Positions 11,193 through 23,321 of a stretch of DNA of 64,000 bases are shown one piece after another. Each line of letters opens with the position of its first letter. Position 1 is the stretch's first letter. A program made the translations under genes and the position numbers. The notes beneath the pieces are model-generated. The model saw only the letters and a list, made by a program, of their open reading frames with translations, was not told the origin of the DNA and searched no databases. The DNA comes from Lindgomyces ingoldianus (lineage: Eukaryota > Ascomycota > Dothideomycetes > Pleosporales > Lindgomycetaceae): assembly GCF_010093535.1 (NCBI RefSeq), contig NW_022985174.1:1375241-1439240 (forward strand), given 5' to 3'.

Positions 11193-14100
11193 TCACAACA
11201 CTACATTTCCCACTGCGTTGTCATCATCCGGGTCCGCAGCCTCGCCAGGTCCATCGTCATCCGAATTACTATTCTCAATACCCTCAAAGATATTCGAAAA
11301 TCTTTCCTGTCCTTTCGGTCCAGACAGTCCGTCTGACTTGCTACAATTACCCACCACCTTCTTCTTGTCATTGTCCCCGCCATCTTCCTCCTCTTCGTCG
11401 TCTTTGTTGGATGCCTCCAACATGGCTTTGCGCTGTGCCAGCCTAGCCGCGAACTGGCGCCGAGCGCGCGAGGGCGGTATCTGAAGTGGCGGCGGCATTT
11501 GCAGGCTGCTGTTTGCGGTGGGCTATGGAGAACACATCCGTTAGCATGGTTCTCGTCATCCGGAAGACGTCGAGGGAACCCGGAGAAATACAAGATCCGA
11601 TTGATACAGGAGGAGACTGAGACAAGCGACCATTCATAACACCGGGTGCTTCTATCTTGTCTAGCAACATAAATGAGGATAAAGAAAGGGGCGTCCCCGA
11701 GAAGATGCGTATTTCTACAGGTGTTATGTGCCAAATCATTCGTCTCATTACAGCCACATGCCCAAGACAGGAAAAAGTCGGGAAAGGAAACGCACCAAGC
11801 GCGCAAGGGTAATTATCGGTATTCCATCTCAACGTCTTCAAATGAGAGTTCACCCACTTGTTCCGAATCGCTCACGGGCGTGTGCCGTTCCCGGTCGCCG
11901 TCGCCTTCGTCCATTTCTTCGTCCTCCTCGTCACTCGAGTTGGTGAACCCGCTCAGCAATGTTGCGCCACCAAAAGTGTAGCCACCGCTTGGATTGTCGT
12001 TGTTCGTAAGCTCCATACTGTCTAGGCCAATGGAGCCATTGCCGGACAGGGCATTAGAGATGGATGATGATCCGTCGTTGCCGAATCCAGAAGCCGCATT
12101 GACGGCGTTGAGAACTGCTTGTCGGGGTCCTACACTCATGTCAGGACGAACGCCGCCCAGGATCGCGTTATCACGTTCCCGAGTCTCCGCCAATGTTTGT
12201 TCAACGTAATCTATCCATGCTTGACTCATCACCTTGCCAAGCACAGATTGTGACAGAAGCTCCGCCGGATGTCGCTCGGTGAATTTGAGCACCTCTTCTG
12301 CTATTAGGGTGAGATGGCCCATGTAGCCGAGCCGCATATACGTCTCTGCTTGCGCCTTGTCGCTCGCCTGTTGACCTTCAATGATCCGCTCGGTGATACG
12401 CCCAGTCTCAAAGAGATCGATCGCGAGACTGCGATTGAACCCTCGATCCATCTGGCCATTGAAGACTTGTTGCACGACATCGTACACGACATTGTGCAAG
12501 AAATTGTTCCACGGAAAGCGGAAGAAGAAGTCCTTGTTAAAGAATGTTAGCCTTGTGTGGAATAGAGCCTATACAACCTGCAATTAGATCTACTTACAAG
12601 GATGGTTGGGACAACCTTGTTCTCCACAAACATCATTTTCAGTAGGTCACCCACAACAGGAGTCCCATCTATGTCGACTTCATACTGCGGTGCATACTGC
12701 CCTTCGAGTGCGCCGAAAAGAACTGACCGCGTGCTGCTGGCCTCGTCAATCGGGGTGACCTCGGAGCCCTCACTCTCAGGTGCTGCAGTAAAACGTGAGG
12801 TGTCAACCTTGGAATCGTCGGAAGAGTTCGTGCTCTGCTGCTTGCTCGCGAATAATGGCGCCGGTTTATCATCTGGATGAGGAGATAAACCTTCGGGTGG
12901 GTCCAATACCACATTTTCTGAACTCTTGTTCAGTTGTTGCGTCAAAAGCGACGGACGCTCGCCTGGCTCCGAATTCCCTTCCGACTTCTGCTCAGGTTCG
13001 TCGTGGCTACTACCCATGACGGTATCGTTGTCCAAATCAAGACCACCGACTTTAGCTGACAAGCCTGCTGAAGTAGGTGATTCAGCATCAACAGCAGCTT
13101 TCACTCCAGCAGCGTTAGTGGTGGCTGACGGAGAAGGCTCATCTTTGACAGGAGAAAGAGGTTCATCAACGAACTCGCCATCTCCAGGATCTCCTTTCCC
13201 AGATGCAATGTCTGTAGGAGCATTCTTTGGCGATCGCTCTGAAGGCTCCATCGCCCCTTCCTTCTCAGATACATTAATTCGAGATTCTTCCGAAAGTGCC
13301 TCTGACGCAGCGACCTTTTCGAAATCATCCTCACAGTTATTTTGCACCTCGAGACGTTTAATCTCTTCAGGTGATTCGCTTGAAGGTGCTCGGGCATGAT
13401 GAAAGCCGTGGCTGTCGACACTTGTCGAGAAGTCGCCTGCGTTGACATTTGTCTGTGATGTGAGCTTGCCTTCTGCTTTCAGGCGCTCTCGCTCAACATC
13501 CCTCCGCTTGACTTCTGCTTCACTTCCTCTTTCATTGAGTAGGGCCATGTTGCTACAGTGTAACAACTCAGCCATGAGTTCGCACGTCTTGAAGCGGTCG
13601 AAGCCAAGGGGTTCGATCTTCTCACCAAAAGCGGTCCTGAGTTCCCGTTTCCTCGTAGCCGTGGATCCATCCTTGTTCACGACGGTCTGATTGGGGTTGT
13701 GCACGAGCTCCATAAATTGCGGGATGTGCCTGGCGAATTGCCGGAGTAAAGTCCCCAAATAAATGGGATCTGAGTTCTTCGGCATCGGCCCAATCTGATT
13801 CTCCAAGTCGTAGTCTGAGTTATTCTTTCGGATTACTTCAATGATGATGCCGACGCCTACTGTCAAGGGGTTCCCGCCTTTGAGCATATCTGAAATGAGC
13901 GTCTTAATGCACGGCTCAGACACTAGCTGGCGGGTAAGCTCATTGGGGCCAATGACGGACTGATCCTGGGTCGTAGCGTTGGCAGATATGGTTATGATGG
14001 CCTTGAGGAAGTCGCCTGCCGAGGTCTGAGTGGATGAGCTCTGATCTGGCGACAGATACGATAGAAGCTGAGGAACGAGATTTTGAGACTGCAGCCACTG

Positions 14101-14841
14101 TCGCGTGAAATCTCGTGAGCACGTAGGTCTATACAAGAGTTCATTGAAACTTACGTCAACGATACCCTGCCCTCCCTCGCTTTTCTCGAGGCTGATAATC
14201 TTCAAGAGAAGATCCATGATCATCGGGCAGTCTACATGCTGCAACATGTCTGGGACAACGTTGTCAATCGACTTGAAGAACTCCAACATCTCCTCCATCT
14301 TCCGGTCCAGCAGGGATTCGTTGACCTTGGTGAAGTATCCCGCCTGCACAGGGTCTAGCGGCGGAGGCTGCTTGATGTAGTTCCAGAAGCTCCGCAAACT
14401 ATCTTGGTTTTCCAGTACAGCTTCGGATATTGACCAGACCTCGGACGAGAGGATTTCGCACGCAACATACGCGTACTTCATGCGCTGCTTCTCTTCCTTG
14501 CTCTCCTCTCCATCGCCAGGATCTGACTTTGTGATGGATGCCGACCGGGCTTTCCCCTTTACTTTTCCAAAGAAGCCCTCTCGCGAAGCACCGGGTTTGC
14601 CCCCACTTTCAGTGCTAGCGTCTTCATCTGGGGATGGAGCGGCTTGCGGGGCAATGACGTAGCGCAGGAGACGCTCGAGGACATTTTCGTCTCGCAAATA
14701 CTCGATCAGCTTCGAGTTCTGCTGCTTGAGTTCCTGGATGAGGTCCGACTCGTCCAACAGCTCCTCGACCGTCACGTCGGGCTTGTCGAGAATGCTGTCT
14801 AGCGAAGAGAGTTGCGCATACCCCCCGAAACGCCAGAACAT
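11193..14841 (-). CDS. SAPS-domain protein, SIT4/PP6 phosphatase-associated (Ekc1/Sap185 type)
   Basis: SAPS proteins are regulatory partners of the SIT4/PP6 phosphatase in cell-cycle and stress control. The start MFWRFGGYAQLSSLDSILDK is the classic N-terminus, followed by LLDESDLIQELKQQN and a helical-repeat core. A 57-nt in-frame intron lies at 14098-14154, restoring GIVD/WLQSQNLVPQLLS. After a long acidic, Ser/Pro-rich linker (about residues 450-750), a second intron joins PTIL to KDFFFRFPWNNFLHNVVYD, a conserved SAPS segment. The 3' end is ambiguous. The frame stops at 11813 after VEMEYR. A further open segment at 11525-11193 (PPPLQIPPSRARRQFAARL) has a good branch point and TAG acceptor, and fits C-termini of filamentous-fungal homologues as I recall them. 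The span includes it. Confidence 0.85.
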
Positions 14842-15583
14842 GATGGAGCTGTGGGTTGTGCGATTACCAAGCCGGTATTAAGGAGGGACGAGAAGGGTAC
14901 GCCTCGAGGGCGGCCGCAGTAGGGCGGAGGTCACGCGAAAGGGAAGATTCTCGGAGGAGCCGTCTCATCAGGGGAGGGGTGGAGTTTTAAGCAGTCTGCA
15001 TTTTAATTATGTCGTCAGTCGAGGTTGTGAATGGGACAGGGCGAGAAGAAGCTTGGGACAACAGCTGCGAGGTGCAGTGGATGGGTGCGGTGGGACGAGG
15101 TACCTAGTAGAAAAAGCACCGCGACGGTGCGTGCTGACGAAACGAAGCTGCAGGAAGTGAGTCCATACACGGAACGTCGCTTAAACGTCAGTACAAGGAG
15201 TGGCTTTAGTGCGGAGAAGAGAGAGTGGAGGGGGTTGTGGGTTGTGGGTTGTGTCGATATCAGATTGCGAGAGCGGTGACAGCACACCGGCCCAAGCTCG
15301 ACCGTGCACGAGGCGCCGAAGAGTTGAAGGCGGGCAACGGACCAACATTTCAAGATTGCCCCATGTCGCGTCATCACGGGAGAGTAAACCTAAACTTCTG
15401 ACCACCTCTGGGGTGTTTTTCGCCAGCTGCACGACTTTTCGAAGCAGGTTTCAGGGTCGAACTTTGCTGCACGTGACCGGCTCTAATGAACCCCGGGAAG
15501 AGTCGCCTAAGCTTGGAGCCAACTGCCTGAATCTCCCCCACCAGCCGACTCGACACCACCCATCTGCACCACCCACAGCAGCC
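14842..15583. promoter_or_regulatory. Shared divergent promoter region (SAPS / VPS60)
   Basis: The starts of the two housekeeping genes face away from each other across 742 bp, so both promoters must lie here. No clear TATA box was picked out. Small open frames on both strands lack any protein motif. Confidence 0.5.
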
Positions 15584-16275
15584 ATGAATCGCCTGTTTGG
15601 AGCGAAAAGCACTGCGCCTAAGCCCACCCTGGGCGGCGCCATATCGAATGTACCTCACTCCCTCCCCTGGACACTCTGGTGAGTGCTGAGCTAGCATAGG
15701 TCGAAACAAGGATCGAAAGCCTCGATGTTAAGCTCGCCAAACTCAACGCCGAGCTGTCGGCATACCAACAGCGCCTAGGAAAGATGCGAGATGGCCCCGG
15801 CAAGACAGCCATCAAGCAAAAAGCCCTCAAAGTCCTTCAGCAGCGGAAGATGTACGAGTCCCAGCGTGACCAGCTCCAGCAGCAGTCATGGAACATGGAG
15901 CAGGCAGGCATGATGCAGGACAACCTGAGAAACACTATGACTACAGTTGGCGCCATGGAGACAACCACCAAGGAGCTGCGGAAGCAGTACGGCAAGATTA
16001 ATATCGACAAGATTGAGAAGCTCCAGGACGAGATGGCAGACCTCATGGACATGGGAAACGACATCCAGGAGAGCATTAGTCGCAGCTACGATGTGCCAGA
16101 GGAGGTCGATGAAGAGGAACTCGATGCAGAGCTCGAGGCGCTTGGAAATGAGGTGGAATTTGAGGGTATTGGGGAGTCACAAGGAGTGCCAGGCTTCATG
16201 ATGGACGAAGCAGTGCCCCCCACGTTCATCGACGAACCCCCGGAGCCAGGCAAAGTGAAGGAAGCTGCGGGCTGA
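15584..16275 (+). CDS. VPS60: ESCRT-III protein Vps60/CHMP5 (Snf7 family)
   Basis: This late-acting ESCRT-III subunit works with Vta1 and Vps4 in multivesicular-body sorting at endosomes. Exons 15584-15649 and 15700-16275 total 642 nt, giving 213 residues. The start MNRLFGAKSTAPKPTL is the family N-terminus. The intron joins AISN to VETRIESLDVKLAKLNAEL, starting the basic coiled-coil Snf7 core. The acidic half follows (MDMGNDIQESISRSY, VDEEELDAELEALGNE), and the tail ends in a proline-rich segment. A downstream ATG at 15784 opens the longest uninterrupted frame, but starting there would lose the first Snf7 helix. It is intact and divergent from the SAPS gene. Confidence 0.93.
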
Positions 16276-17073
16276 GTGGAATCACCTCATCTTAGCACCA
16301 AGGCAAAGGCAGAGTGCACTAAAGGTCAACTTACAGCATATTACGGCCTTCGCCTGCAGAGAATATGAGCATGCTGGTGCGCCAAGTCTCGTCCCATGAT
16401 ACAAAATTGCCCTTCTCTCCATTGTAGCGCACATCGACGCTCTTTCCAAGCTTCTGAGGAAGAGCGGGGATGGGCGGGATGGAAAACGACAGGCTTGGGT
16501 TGCGCGGTCTTGGCATCGACGACCGATTGGTTCGGACACATGACCACGCCAAGTCTATCCGGCCGAATCAGCGGAGGAGCGAACCCGGACATCATTCCAC
16601 CATCTTCAGCACTCCAGGCTTCATTGCTCCCGAGCTCCCATTTGCGTCCATTGTTCTAGATTCTCATTACGCGTCATCAGCCAACCCACTCCATAGGTGC
16701 GCATTTGCGCTTGTGAATTTAGATGAGCATTTTTAGTCTCCAAGCGACAATATCCCCCACAATTCTCCTGCCAATGCCGTTTGTACCCTTGGTATTCACG
16801 CCAAGGCTTCGTCACAATCTCGTCCTCCAGCGCCATGAAGTCATGTTCCCAGTGGAAGTCTTCCTGGGAGATACGTTCGCGATTCCATGGACTACATATA
16901 TATATATATATGTGTGTGTCCTCCTGTGACGCCCAGAATTACCATATTCCTCCCTCAGATCCCTACTTCAAGTAGTTCGCTTGTGCCTCATTGCCACTAT
17001 TCACTCTCATCAATTGAACCTTCTCACCTCCTTTAGCGGTGTACTATTTTCCTCTTCGTCCATTCGTTCCAAC
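16276..17073. other. Intergenic region with unassigned minus-strand coding-like frames
   Basis: On the minus strand two open stretches have coding-like composition: about 16900-16621 (with EDFHWEHDFMALEDEIV and WREYQGYKRHWQ) and 16552-16331 (with SFSIPPIPALPQKLGK). I could not find a start and splice pattern that joins them, and I recognise no family. A (TA)n run lies at about 16894-16911. The stretch may be a small gene convergent with VPS60 or a relic. Confidence 0.35.
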
Positions 17074-19256
17074 ATGAGCGAGGGTAAGAAGTCCCAACAA
17101 TATGAGAACCGTCCCTTTCAACTTGCCGTTTAAGAATTCGTCTCTTACTTTGGGCTTAACGTTGAATAGGGGTTGTGTCCTACGCAGATTAATGGATATC
17201 GATCAAGATATAGTGAGATCAGGTTGGGTGGCAAGGTGGGAGTACGTTGATATGCAATACTATTCCAGCAAGTCAACAGTGCTATGATTTTGGTAAGTTG
17301 CCAATGTTTCGCTCTAGTCAATTAGGGTAGATGAAAACACATGCTTATCTCGTAACATAGGTCCTTCCGCTCCCCCTCGCCCTGTCCTTCGACGTATCTA
17401 ATTATATTGAAGGTAGCGTCATTACTACCGTGGTTATCGACAATGCCATTGTTAGCTTCGTCCAAGAATTCCAGGCTGAGAAGAAAGTGGGCTCTCTCCG
17501 CGCACTTTCATCGCCAACAGCCACAGTTCTCCGCAATGGGGGTGTTAGGGTGATTCCTTCTGTGGAAATCGTGCCCGGAGATGTGGTTATTGTCAAGAGG
17601 GACGACAAAGTCCCGATCTAATGAAGGATCTTCGAGTCAATGAATTTGGAATGTGATGAGAAGATCTTGGCAGGAGGTCAGTTCGTTAAGTACATGCATT
17701 GGATCTTTCATTTATTGACTTGAACAGCTATTCCCGCTGCCAAAACTCTCGATGCAGGCTTCTCCGGTCGCTCCGAGCTAGACAGTAGTGTCAGTGATCG
17801 CATTGATATAGCACATTCTTCCTCGACCATCACCAAAGGCCGCGTTCGCGCTATTTGCATCTTTACGGGCACGTACACCGAAATTGGGAGGATCGCAAAA
17901 TCAATGCAAGATTCAAAGCGGGGCAGGAAGCCAAATCGATAACTATCTCGCAAGAAAGCACGGAGACTTGCAGCCCGCGAAAAGGTTGGTCATACAGGTC
18001 TCTATGATCCACCAAGGTTAGAAACGAAGGACGCTGTGGGAGGCGAGCTTCCTTTCGGCCAACATCTACATTTGAAATTCTAACGTGACCTAGAATGCAC
18101 AAACGCTAGTATCAAAGTCCATATGCTGACTATTGACTCCCCTGGCACCCCTACAACCATCGGAAAGTAAGTCGGTAGTGTTCCACGAGACTTTACCAGC
18201 TTTTCCATTTGCATCGCTGATTCACTCGTCAAAACTGCTGCAGAGTTTGATGGCATGACTGATGAGGAAATCGACGCTATGCCCGAACTTCCCCTTATTA
18301 CCGTCAGATGTGCACCGGAAACAAAGATGAGGATGATCGCTGCCCTTCATTGACGCAAGGCATGTGTTGCAATGATTGGGGATGTCGTCAATGATGGTCT
18401 GCTATTACAAGCAGCCAATTTTGGCATATGAGAATGGCGGGATTTGATGTTGCAAAGGGAGCGCCTGATATCGTGCTTAGGGATGATAACTTCTCTTCGG
18501 TTATCAAACTTATTGAAGAAGGGTCGGTGCATGTTTGACAATATCCAAAAATTCGTCCTTCATTCAAGTCTCTCATCCTCTTCATCCCATCGTGTGGTCT
18601 TAGTGCTAATAATTGACCTAGCTCCTAACTAGCAATGTCGGCGAAGTCGTCCTCCAATCTTCGGACTGGACTTCTGCGATAACGCCAACTATTCCGTCTT
18701 CCCTCTCCCCCCCCAAAAAAAAAATCCTCTAGATCAAAATGATCACGTCTGGCCCCCCCTACCTTCCGGCTCGGGGCCTAAGAATAAGAATACAACACCA
18801 TGCACCATCAAACATGGGGTTTTCACGCCGCAATTCATCACCAGCACGATCGTATATGGACTCCTAGTGGGCACACTAACCCTTCTGACTTCCGTTATCA
18901 TTGTCTACGGCCACGGAAACGATAATCTCAGAACCGAATGCAATAGACACCTCCCACCGCCCGCGAACTCGTATTTTAGGCAGGGGCGGCTGTGTGCGCG
19001 GGATTGATGTTGCTGATCTTTGATCGTGCTTCCGTGGATCTATATCCCGGGATTTAATGATAAAGAGTTTAAGCAAAAACCTATTACATGGGAGTGGATG
19101 CTGTCGGCGGCTGTGGTGGTGGCGTTTGTTGTGGGTATGGAGAGCTGGAAGGCGAGGAAGAGGGAGGTTGGATTGTTAAAGAGCGAGAGGGGTATAGAAG
19201 AAGAGAGGGGGTTTGGGTTTGCGGGGACGCTGAGCGGAGCAAGTAGCTTTAAGTAA
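17074..19256 (+). pseudogene. ENA-type (P-type IID) Na+/K+ ATPase relic
   Basis: An active copy would pump sodium or potassium out across the plasma membrane. Recognisable blocks occur in order: FQQVNSAMIL joined to LPLALSFDVSNYIEG (helices 1-2); PTATVLRNGGVRVIP and EIVPGDVVIVKRDDKVP (actuator domain); SSSTITKGRVRAICIFTGTYTEIGRI; GLYDPPR then VHMLTIDSPGT (MLTGD motif altered); PELPLITVRCAPETKMRMIAALH with a stop in place of an arginine; VAMIGDVVND; DIVLRDDNFSSVI; and a C-terminal block WEWMLSAAVVVAFVVG. The phosphorylation loop (DKTGT) and most of the nucleotide-binding domain, several hundred residues, are deleted. Several stops and frame changes are present. It is certainly non-functional. 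Confidence 0.88.
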
Positions 19257-19755
19257 GGAGAGTATGATGGGCGAAGATTAAGGTTAGAGAGAGATGGGAT
19301 TGCAGGTGATGGTACAGAAGGGAATTAGACAAAGATGAGAGGTGCTTGGAATGGATGGGGGAATAAAAGGCGAGGCGTGATGTCGCAACAATTGCCAACC
19401 CATACCTAGGTAGAGCAAATTTCTGCTTGCTGCTTAGCGAGATTGTTTTACAGTTCTATCCTCCTTGATTGTATTTCAACATGTGCGTACATGACCAGCA
19501 TGAGTCAAATTTCTCGTATACATCATTCGTTGTAATCAACCCAACTCCCAACAACGCCCCAAGAAATTCCAAAGGTCCAAAGTTCCAAACCTAATGACGC
19601 CAATCAATGCATAGAATAGAGGGAGTCCAGGCCCTCAAGGCGGATATGTACAACGAAGTCTGAAAACCAAAGGCTAAAACAGGGAAAGTATATACGAAAA
19701 GAAGGTGCAATACAATCCTCGAGACATCAAGAAAACTGAGGCGAGGGAGGATTCC
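19257..19755. other. Intergenic region, nothing recognised
   Basis: This stretch lies between the 3' ends of the ATPase relic and the second tyrosinase, so it should hold two 3' flanks. No gene, RNA or repeat was seen. Confidence 0.5.
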
Positions 19756-21771
19756 TCAATCGCCCATAATATCAGGGTGGTACTCAAAATCGCCAATCCA
19801 AGTCGGGACCTCAAATTCCGAGTGAGGAAGATGCACGGGTACCGACAAAACCGTGACATTGAGGCCAGCCGGGGTGTTGTTTTTATGAATCTCGCACAGA
19901 TCCTGTTCGCATTAAAGTTAGCGGTCTTCCTAAGGAATATAGGGCTAGACTAGAGTTCCTACCGCTTTCTGAATCCTCCAATGGAAATGCTCGTTCAAAT
20001 ACTCCATCACATGCTCCTTCTCCAAGCTCTTCAACTCCCCATCCTTATATTTTGCGGCTAGCTTATCCGTGAGGACGATGTTTGCAGTCACAATGACATC
20101 AGACTCCATCCTCGGACTTGCTAAGGATGCAACCTGGCCAACGTAATTCGGGTCGGTTGGCCAATTCTTTGCATTTTCAGTGTCGAAGTCCCCCAGGAAC
20201 GCGCGGACTGAGTATGTCGCTTTTATATCAGACGGCATGTTAATCTCAGCCATCCAGTCGATAGCGTCGGCGGTGTCGTTCCGCTTTCGGAGAGTAGTGA
20301 GCGTGTTGTTATTGTTCAGCCCTTGAGTCTGCGGCTTGTAGAGGCGATTGATTGTCGCCGTTAGCGAGCTATTGGACGGATTACCGACGAGTTCCGGGTA
20401 AGTGTATCCAAAGGAATCGGTGCTGATTACGGTACTTGAAGTCCACATATCGCCCTTTGCATTCATATGGAAAGGTGCCAGAGGTGACGCAGTGTCCTGT
20501 GAGCTATTCTTGGCTATTGCGAAGGTGGCTTTGCTCTGATAGCTGGGTTCGACGTAGGTGTCTGGGTAGCGGTACTGGTAAATTGCCATGATGCGATCCA
20601 CATTGCTGTTTTCAAGATTAGTCCAAGACAACTAAAGGAGTGCATTTGGTTTACCAATGATGAAACCAGAAAATTGGATCAAACGCTGAAACCTCAACAA
20701 TGCCCATGTGTCCAAGGCCGAATGAGTTATGGATGCCATCATGCAAGGTTTCAAGGTTACCAATTTTACCGCCATTGCCCTTGTTGCTCCACTCATTGAA
20801 TGGCTGGTATATGGTGAGTAATTTATAAAGCATATCGCGGTTACTTGGTTGCTGGGCCTCGATACGAGTGTTTGCATCATCGTTTCGACTAGTTGCATTT
20901 GCGGCATATCCATCTGCCGGGTATCTAATCGTAGTCTTCCAGACATTGAACTCTAATCCATCCTAGAAAGACGTCAGCAACCCCGCTTCTGGTATATCTT
21001 GGCACCATCGATCATGTTATGTTGCAAAGTATATTACGCTAAACAATGGCGGTTGAACTTACAAGAGGGAAGTCGCCTGGGCTGAGAGGGTGAAAGATAT
21101 ATTCATAAAGGGGATTAGGGATCTCGCCTGTAGTACCATTAGGAAAGGTCACATTGGCCGTTGAATGCCGAAGACTAGTAGGCATGCAGCCATCCGAATC
21201 AGGAGTGATCGCCCAGTCCCAGTAAGGCAAACGAAGCTTGGCAGCTGATTGCTGGTACTTTTCCCTCTCACCCCTGGGAAACTCATTCGCGATCTCTACG
21301 GCTCGTTCGTGAAGAATCTGTTCGTACGCAGCAAGATACGGTCGGTGCCATGTTCCAAACAGGTTGCTCGAGTGAGGGCAATATCCGTAAGATCCGTTAC
21401 CTTTTGCGCCATCCCATTCAACAAAAGGAGCGCCGTGGATACCTACCAGAATTAGTGAGAGCTAAGCGAGTGATATCTAGATGGAAACTCATACCAGCCA
21501 GCTGAAAGTATGATAACTTGTCCTTCTGGTCCATGTTCTGGAATCTCGACATTGCCTGAATGAAGAGATTCCATGTTTCCGGGTCCTTTTCAAGTTCGCG
21601 CAACTCTAGCCGTGGATGCACCCCAGTTCCCTGTACCCCTACGACAGAGAAAAAACTACTAGATTGATTTGCAACTCCGCAGCTGGGGCCGCCACCGATG
21701 GAAACTCCATGTGAGCCCCAACACAGTGAAATGAAAGCGGCTACGCCCAGCGGTGATGGAAAGGACCTCAT
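19756..21771 (-). CDS. Tyrosinase with C-terminal extension (long type)
   Basis: This copper-dependent phenol oxidase is longer than the tyrosinase at 685-2187 and belongs to another subgroup. The start MRSFPSPLGVAAFISLCWGS opens a signal peptide. The CuA ligands are in IHGAPF, CPHSSNLFGTWHRPYLAAYE, followed by LPYWDWAI. The CuB site is LHDGIHNSFGLGHMG and DPIFWFHH, joined over an intron to NVDRIMAIYQYRY. Downstream, residues with MPSDIKATYSVRAFLGDF match the C-terminal jelly-roll-like domain that covers the active site in pro-tyrosinases. The last exon ends EVPTWIGDFEYHPDIMGD at 19756. Introns near 21443-21494, 20960-21062 and 20600-20640, and one close to 19920, keep the frame. It is intact, with roles in melanin or quinone formation. 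Confidence 0.9.
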
Positions 21772-23321
21772 TTGTACGTGCAACAGTAATGAATGTAGGG
21801 TGCTGAATGAAAGATTTTCCAAAAAAAAAATTTTATAAAGCGAATGTAATCTTCTCCAAAAGAAGAAGGAGTGACGTTCATGAAGACTTAACGAAAGACA
21901 AGGCAAGCCAAGACGACACCGACATGACAAGAAGTTGGGGCTCAACCCGTTAGAAGTACATCAATGAAATACAAGAATAAAGCAAAAGGATGAGGACACG
22001 GGCGAACTATTAGGTGTCGACTCCGAGCTGGCCAAGGCTGCAAAGCGGAATTAATGGTTGGTTACGAAAGTAGGCTGTGGGAAGGATTGTTTCTATGCCA
22101 ATCCTTGCTTGCCGGATTCGAAACATGTATGGTGTCTTCATCTAGATTGAGCCTTAAAGAGGGAAAGACATACCGAGGGACCAATAAGATTCAGTGTTTC
22201 AAATTCGTTTCTTAATACAGGGCCACATGAGGAAAATGAGCAAGATGAGAGTTCTTTTGAACGCGGGTTCCTGGGCTGATTATGTCCTTACCAGGGAGGC
22301 TGAGTCTTTCGGATTTGCTCATGGATGCGGATTCATGTCAGATTAGATTGTTGGGTCCGCAAGCATTGACTCGTGGTCGAATAGAGAGGCTGCTCACACC
22401 CTGAAGCAAATGACAACGGAGAGTAGACGACTTCCTGGACCCAATGATCCGTGTTGGACCCTCGGTAATGGTGATGCTACCCCGCCATGGAGATTTAGGT
22501 CCCCCGCCTTAGGGTCTGGTGGCTGAGTTGTAACGAATGTACCGTGAGAAATTAAAGGCTTAGTCTAGCGTCCGAATGCCTCGGCGGGGTGTCGAGGATA
22601 CTGGGAGCTGACCTGTGTAAAACGGAGTGATTTTTACAGAGCCTCAGTCAAAGAAAGAATCTGAGTCGAGAGCTGAGTCGAAGAAGTGAGCATTGGGGAA
22701 CAAGGCGGGCACGGGTCACATTCTGGCTGGTGAGAGATGTTTCAACCTCTGTCATTCAGATTGAAACTCACTGAAATCTCCGACCAAGATTGGATAATAC
22801 CCGAAAGCCTTTAATAGAAAGCACTTGCTTGATGTTCTATGAATCCTATACTTCCCTTGACATAAAGGTCTAGGTGAGCATGAGAAGAGAACTAGTTGTA
22901 GCATAGTTACCGCAGCTCGAGTTATCCCAGAGACGAACTAAAGGACCCCTACACTGATGGCGGGATTGATGGGTGAGCTGCAATCTCCTACCGCCACGTG
23001 CTGATAAGGCCCCGATAGGATGCAGTGATTGATGGTCATTTGTGGGGCTGGAACAGGACATTTGTTGGAGGGGTAGGTGGATGAAACAAGTCCACCACTC
23101 GCCCACCCTTTCATTCTAATGGTAATCGTAAACTTGATTGCATCCTCCAGAAACGTCCGCTACAGTCAAGCAAATGACAAGCATAAAAATAGTCATTTGA
23201 CCCTATAATATCTTGACGCAGAGCACAGAAAACCACCTAGGTTTCACTTTCCCTATATTGCTTGCGAGACTCCGGGATTATGTCAATAGCGTTCAATCTT
23301 GTGACTTGAATTAGAGATTTA
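21772..23321. other. Intergenic region, about 1.5 kb
   Basis: It holds the upstream region of the tyrosinase on the left and the 3' flank of the OB-fold gene on the right. A 78-codon minus frame at 22870-23106 has no recognisable motif. Nothing else could be supported. Confidence 0.5.

Noticed and set aside
12926..13399. 157-codon Ser/Pro-rich plus frame inside the SAPS gene
   Set aside because: Antisense shadow of the low-complexity linker of the SAPS protein.
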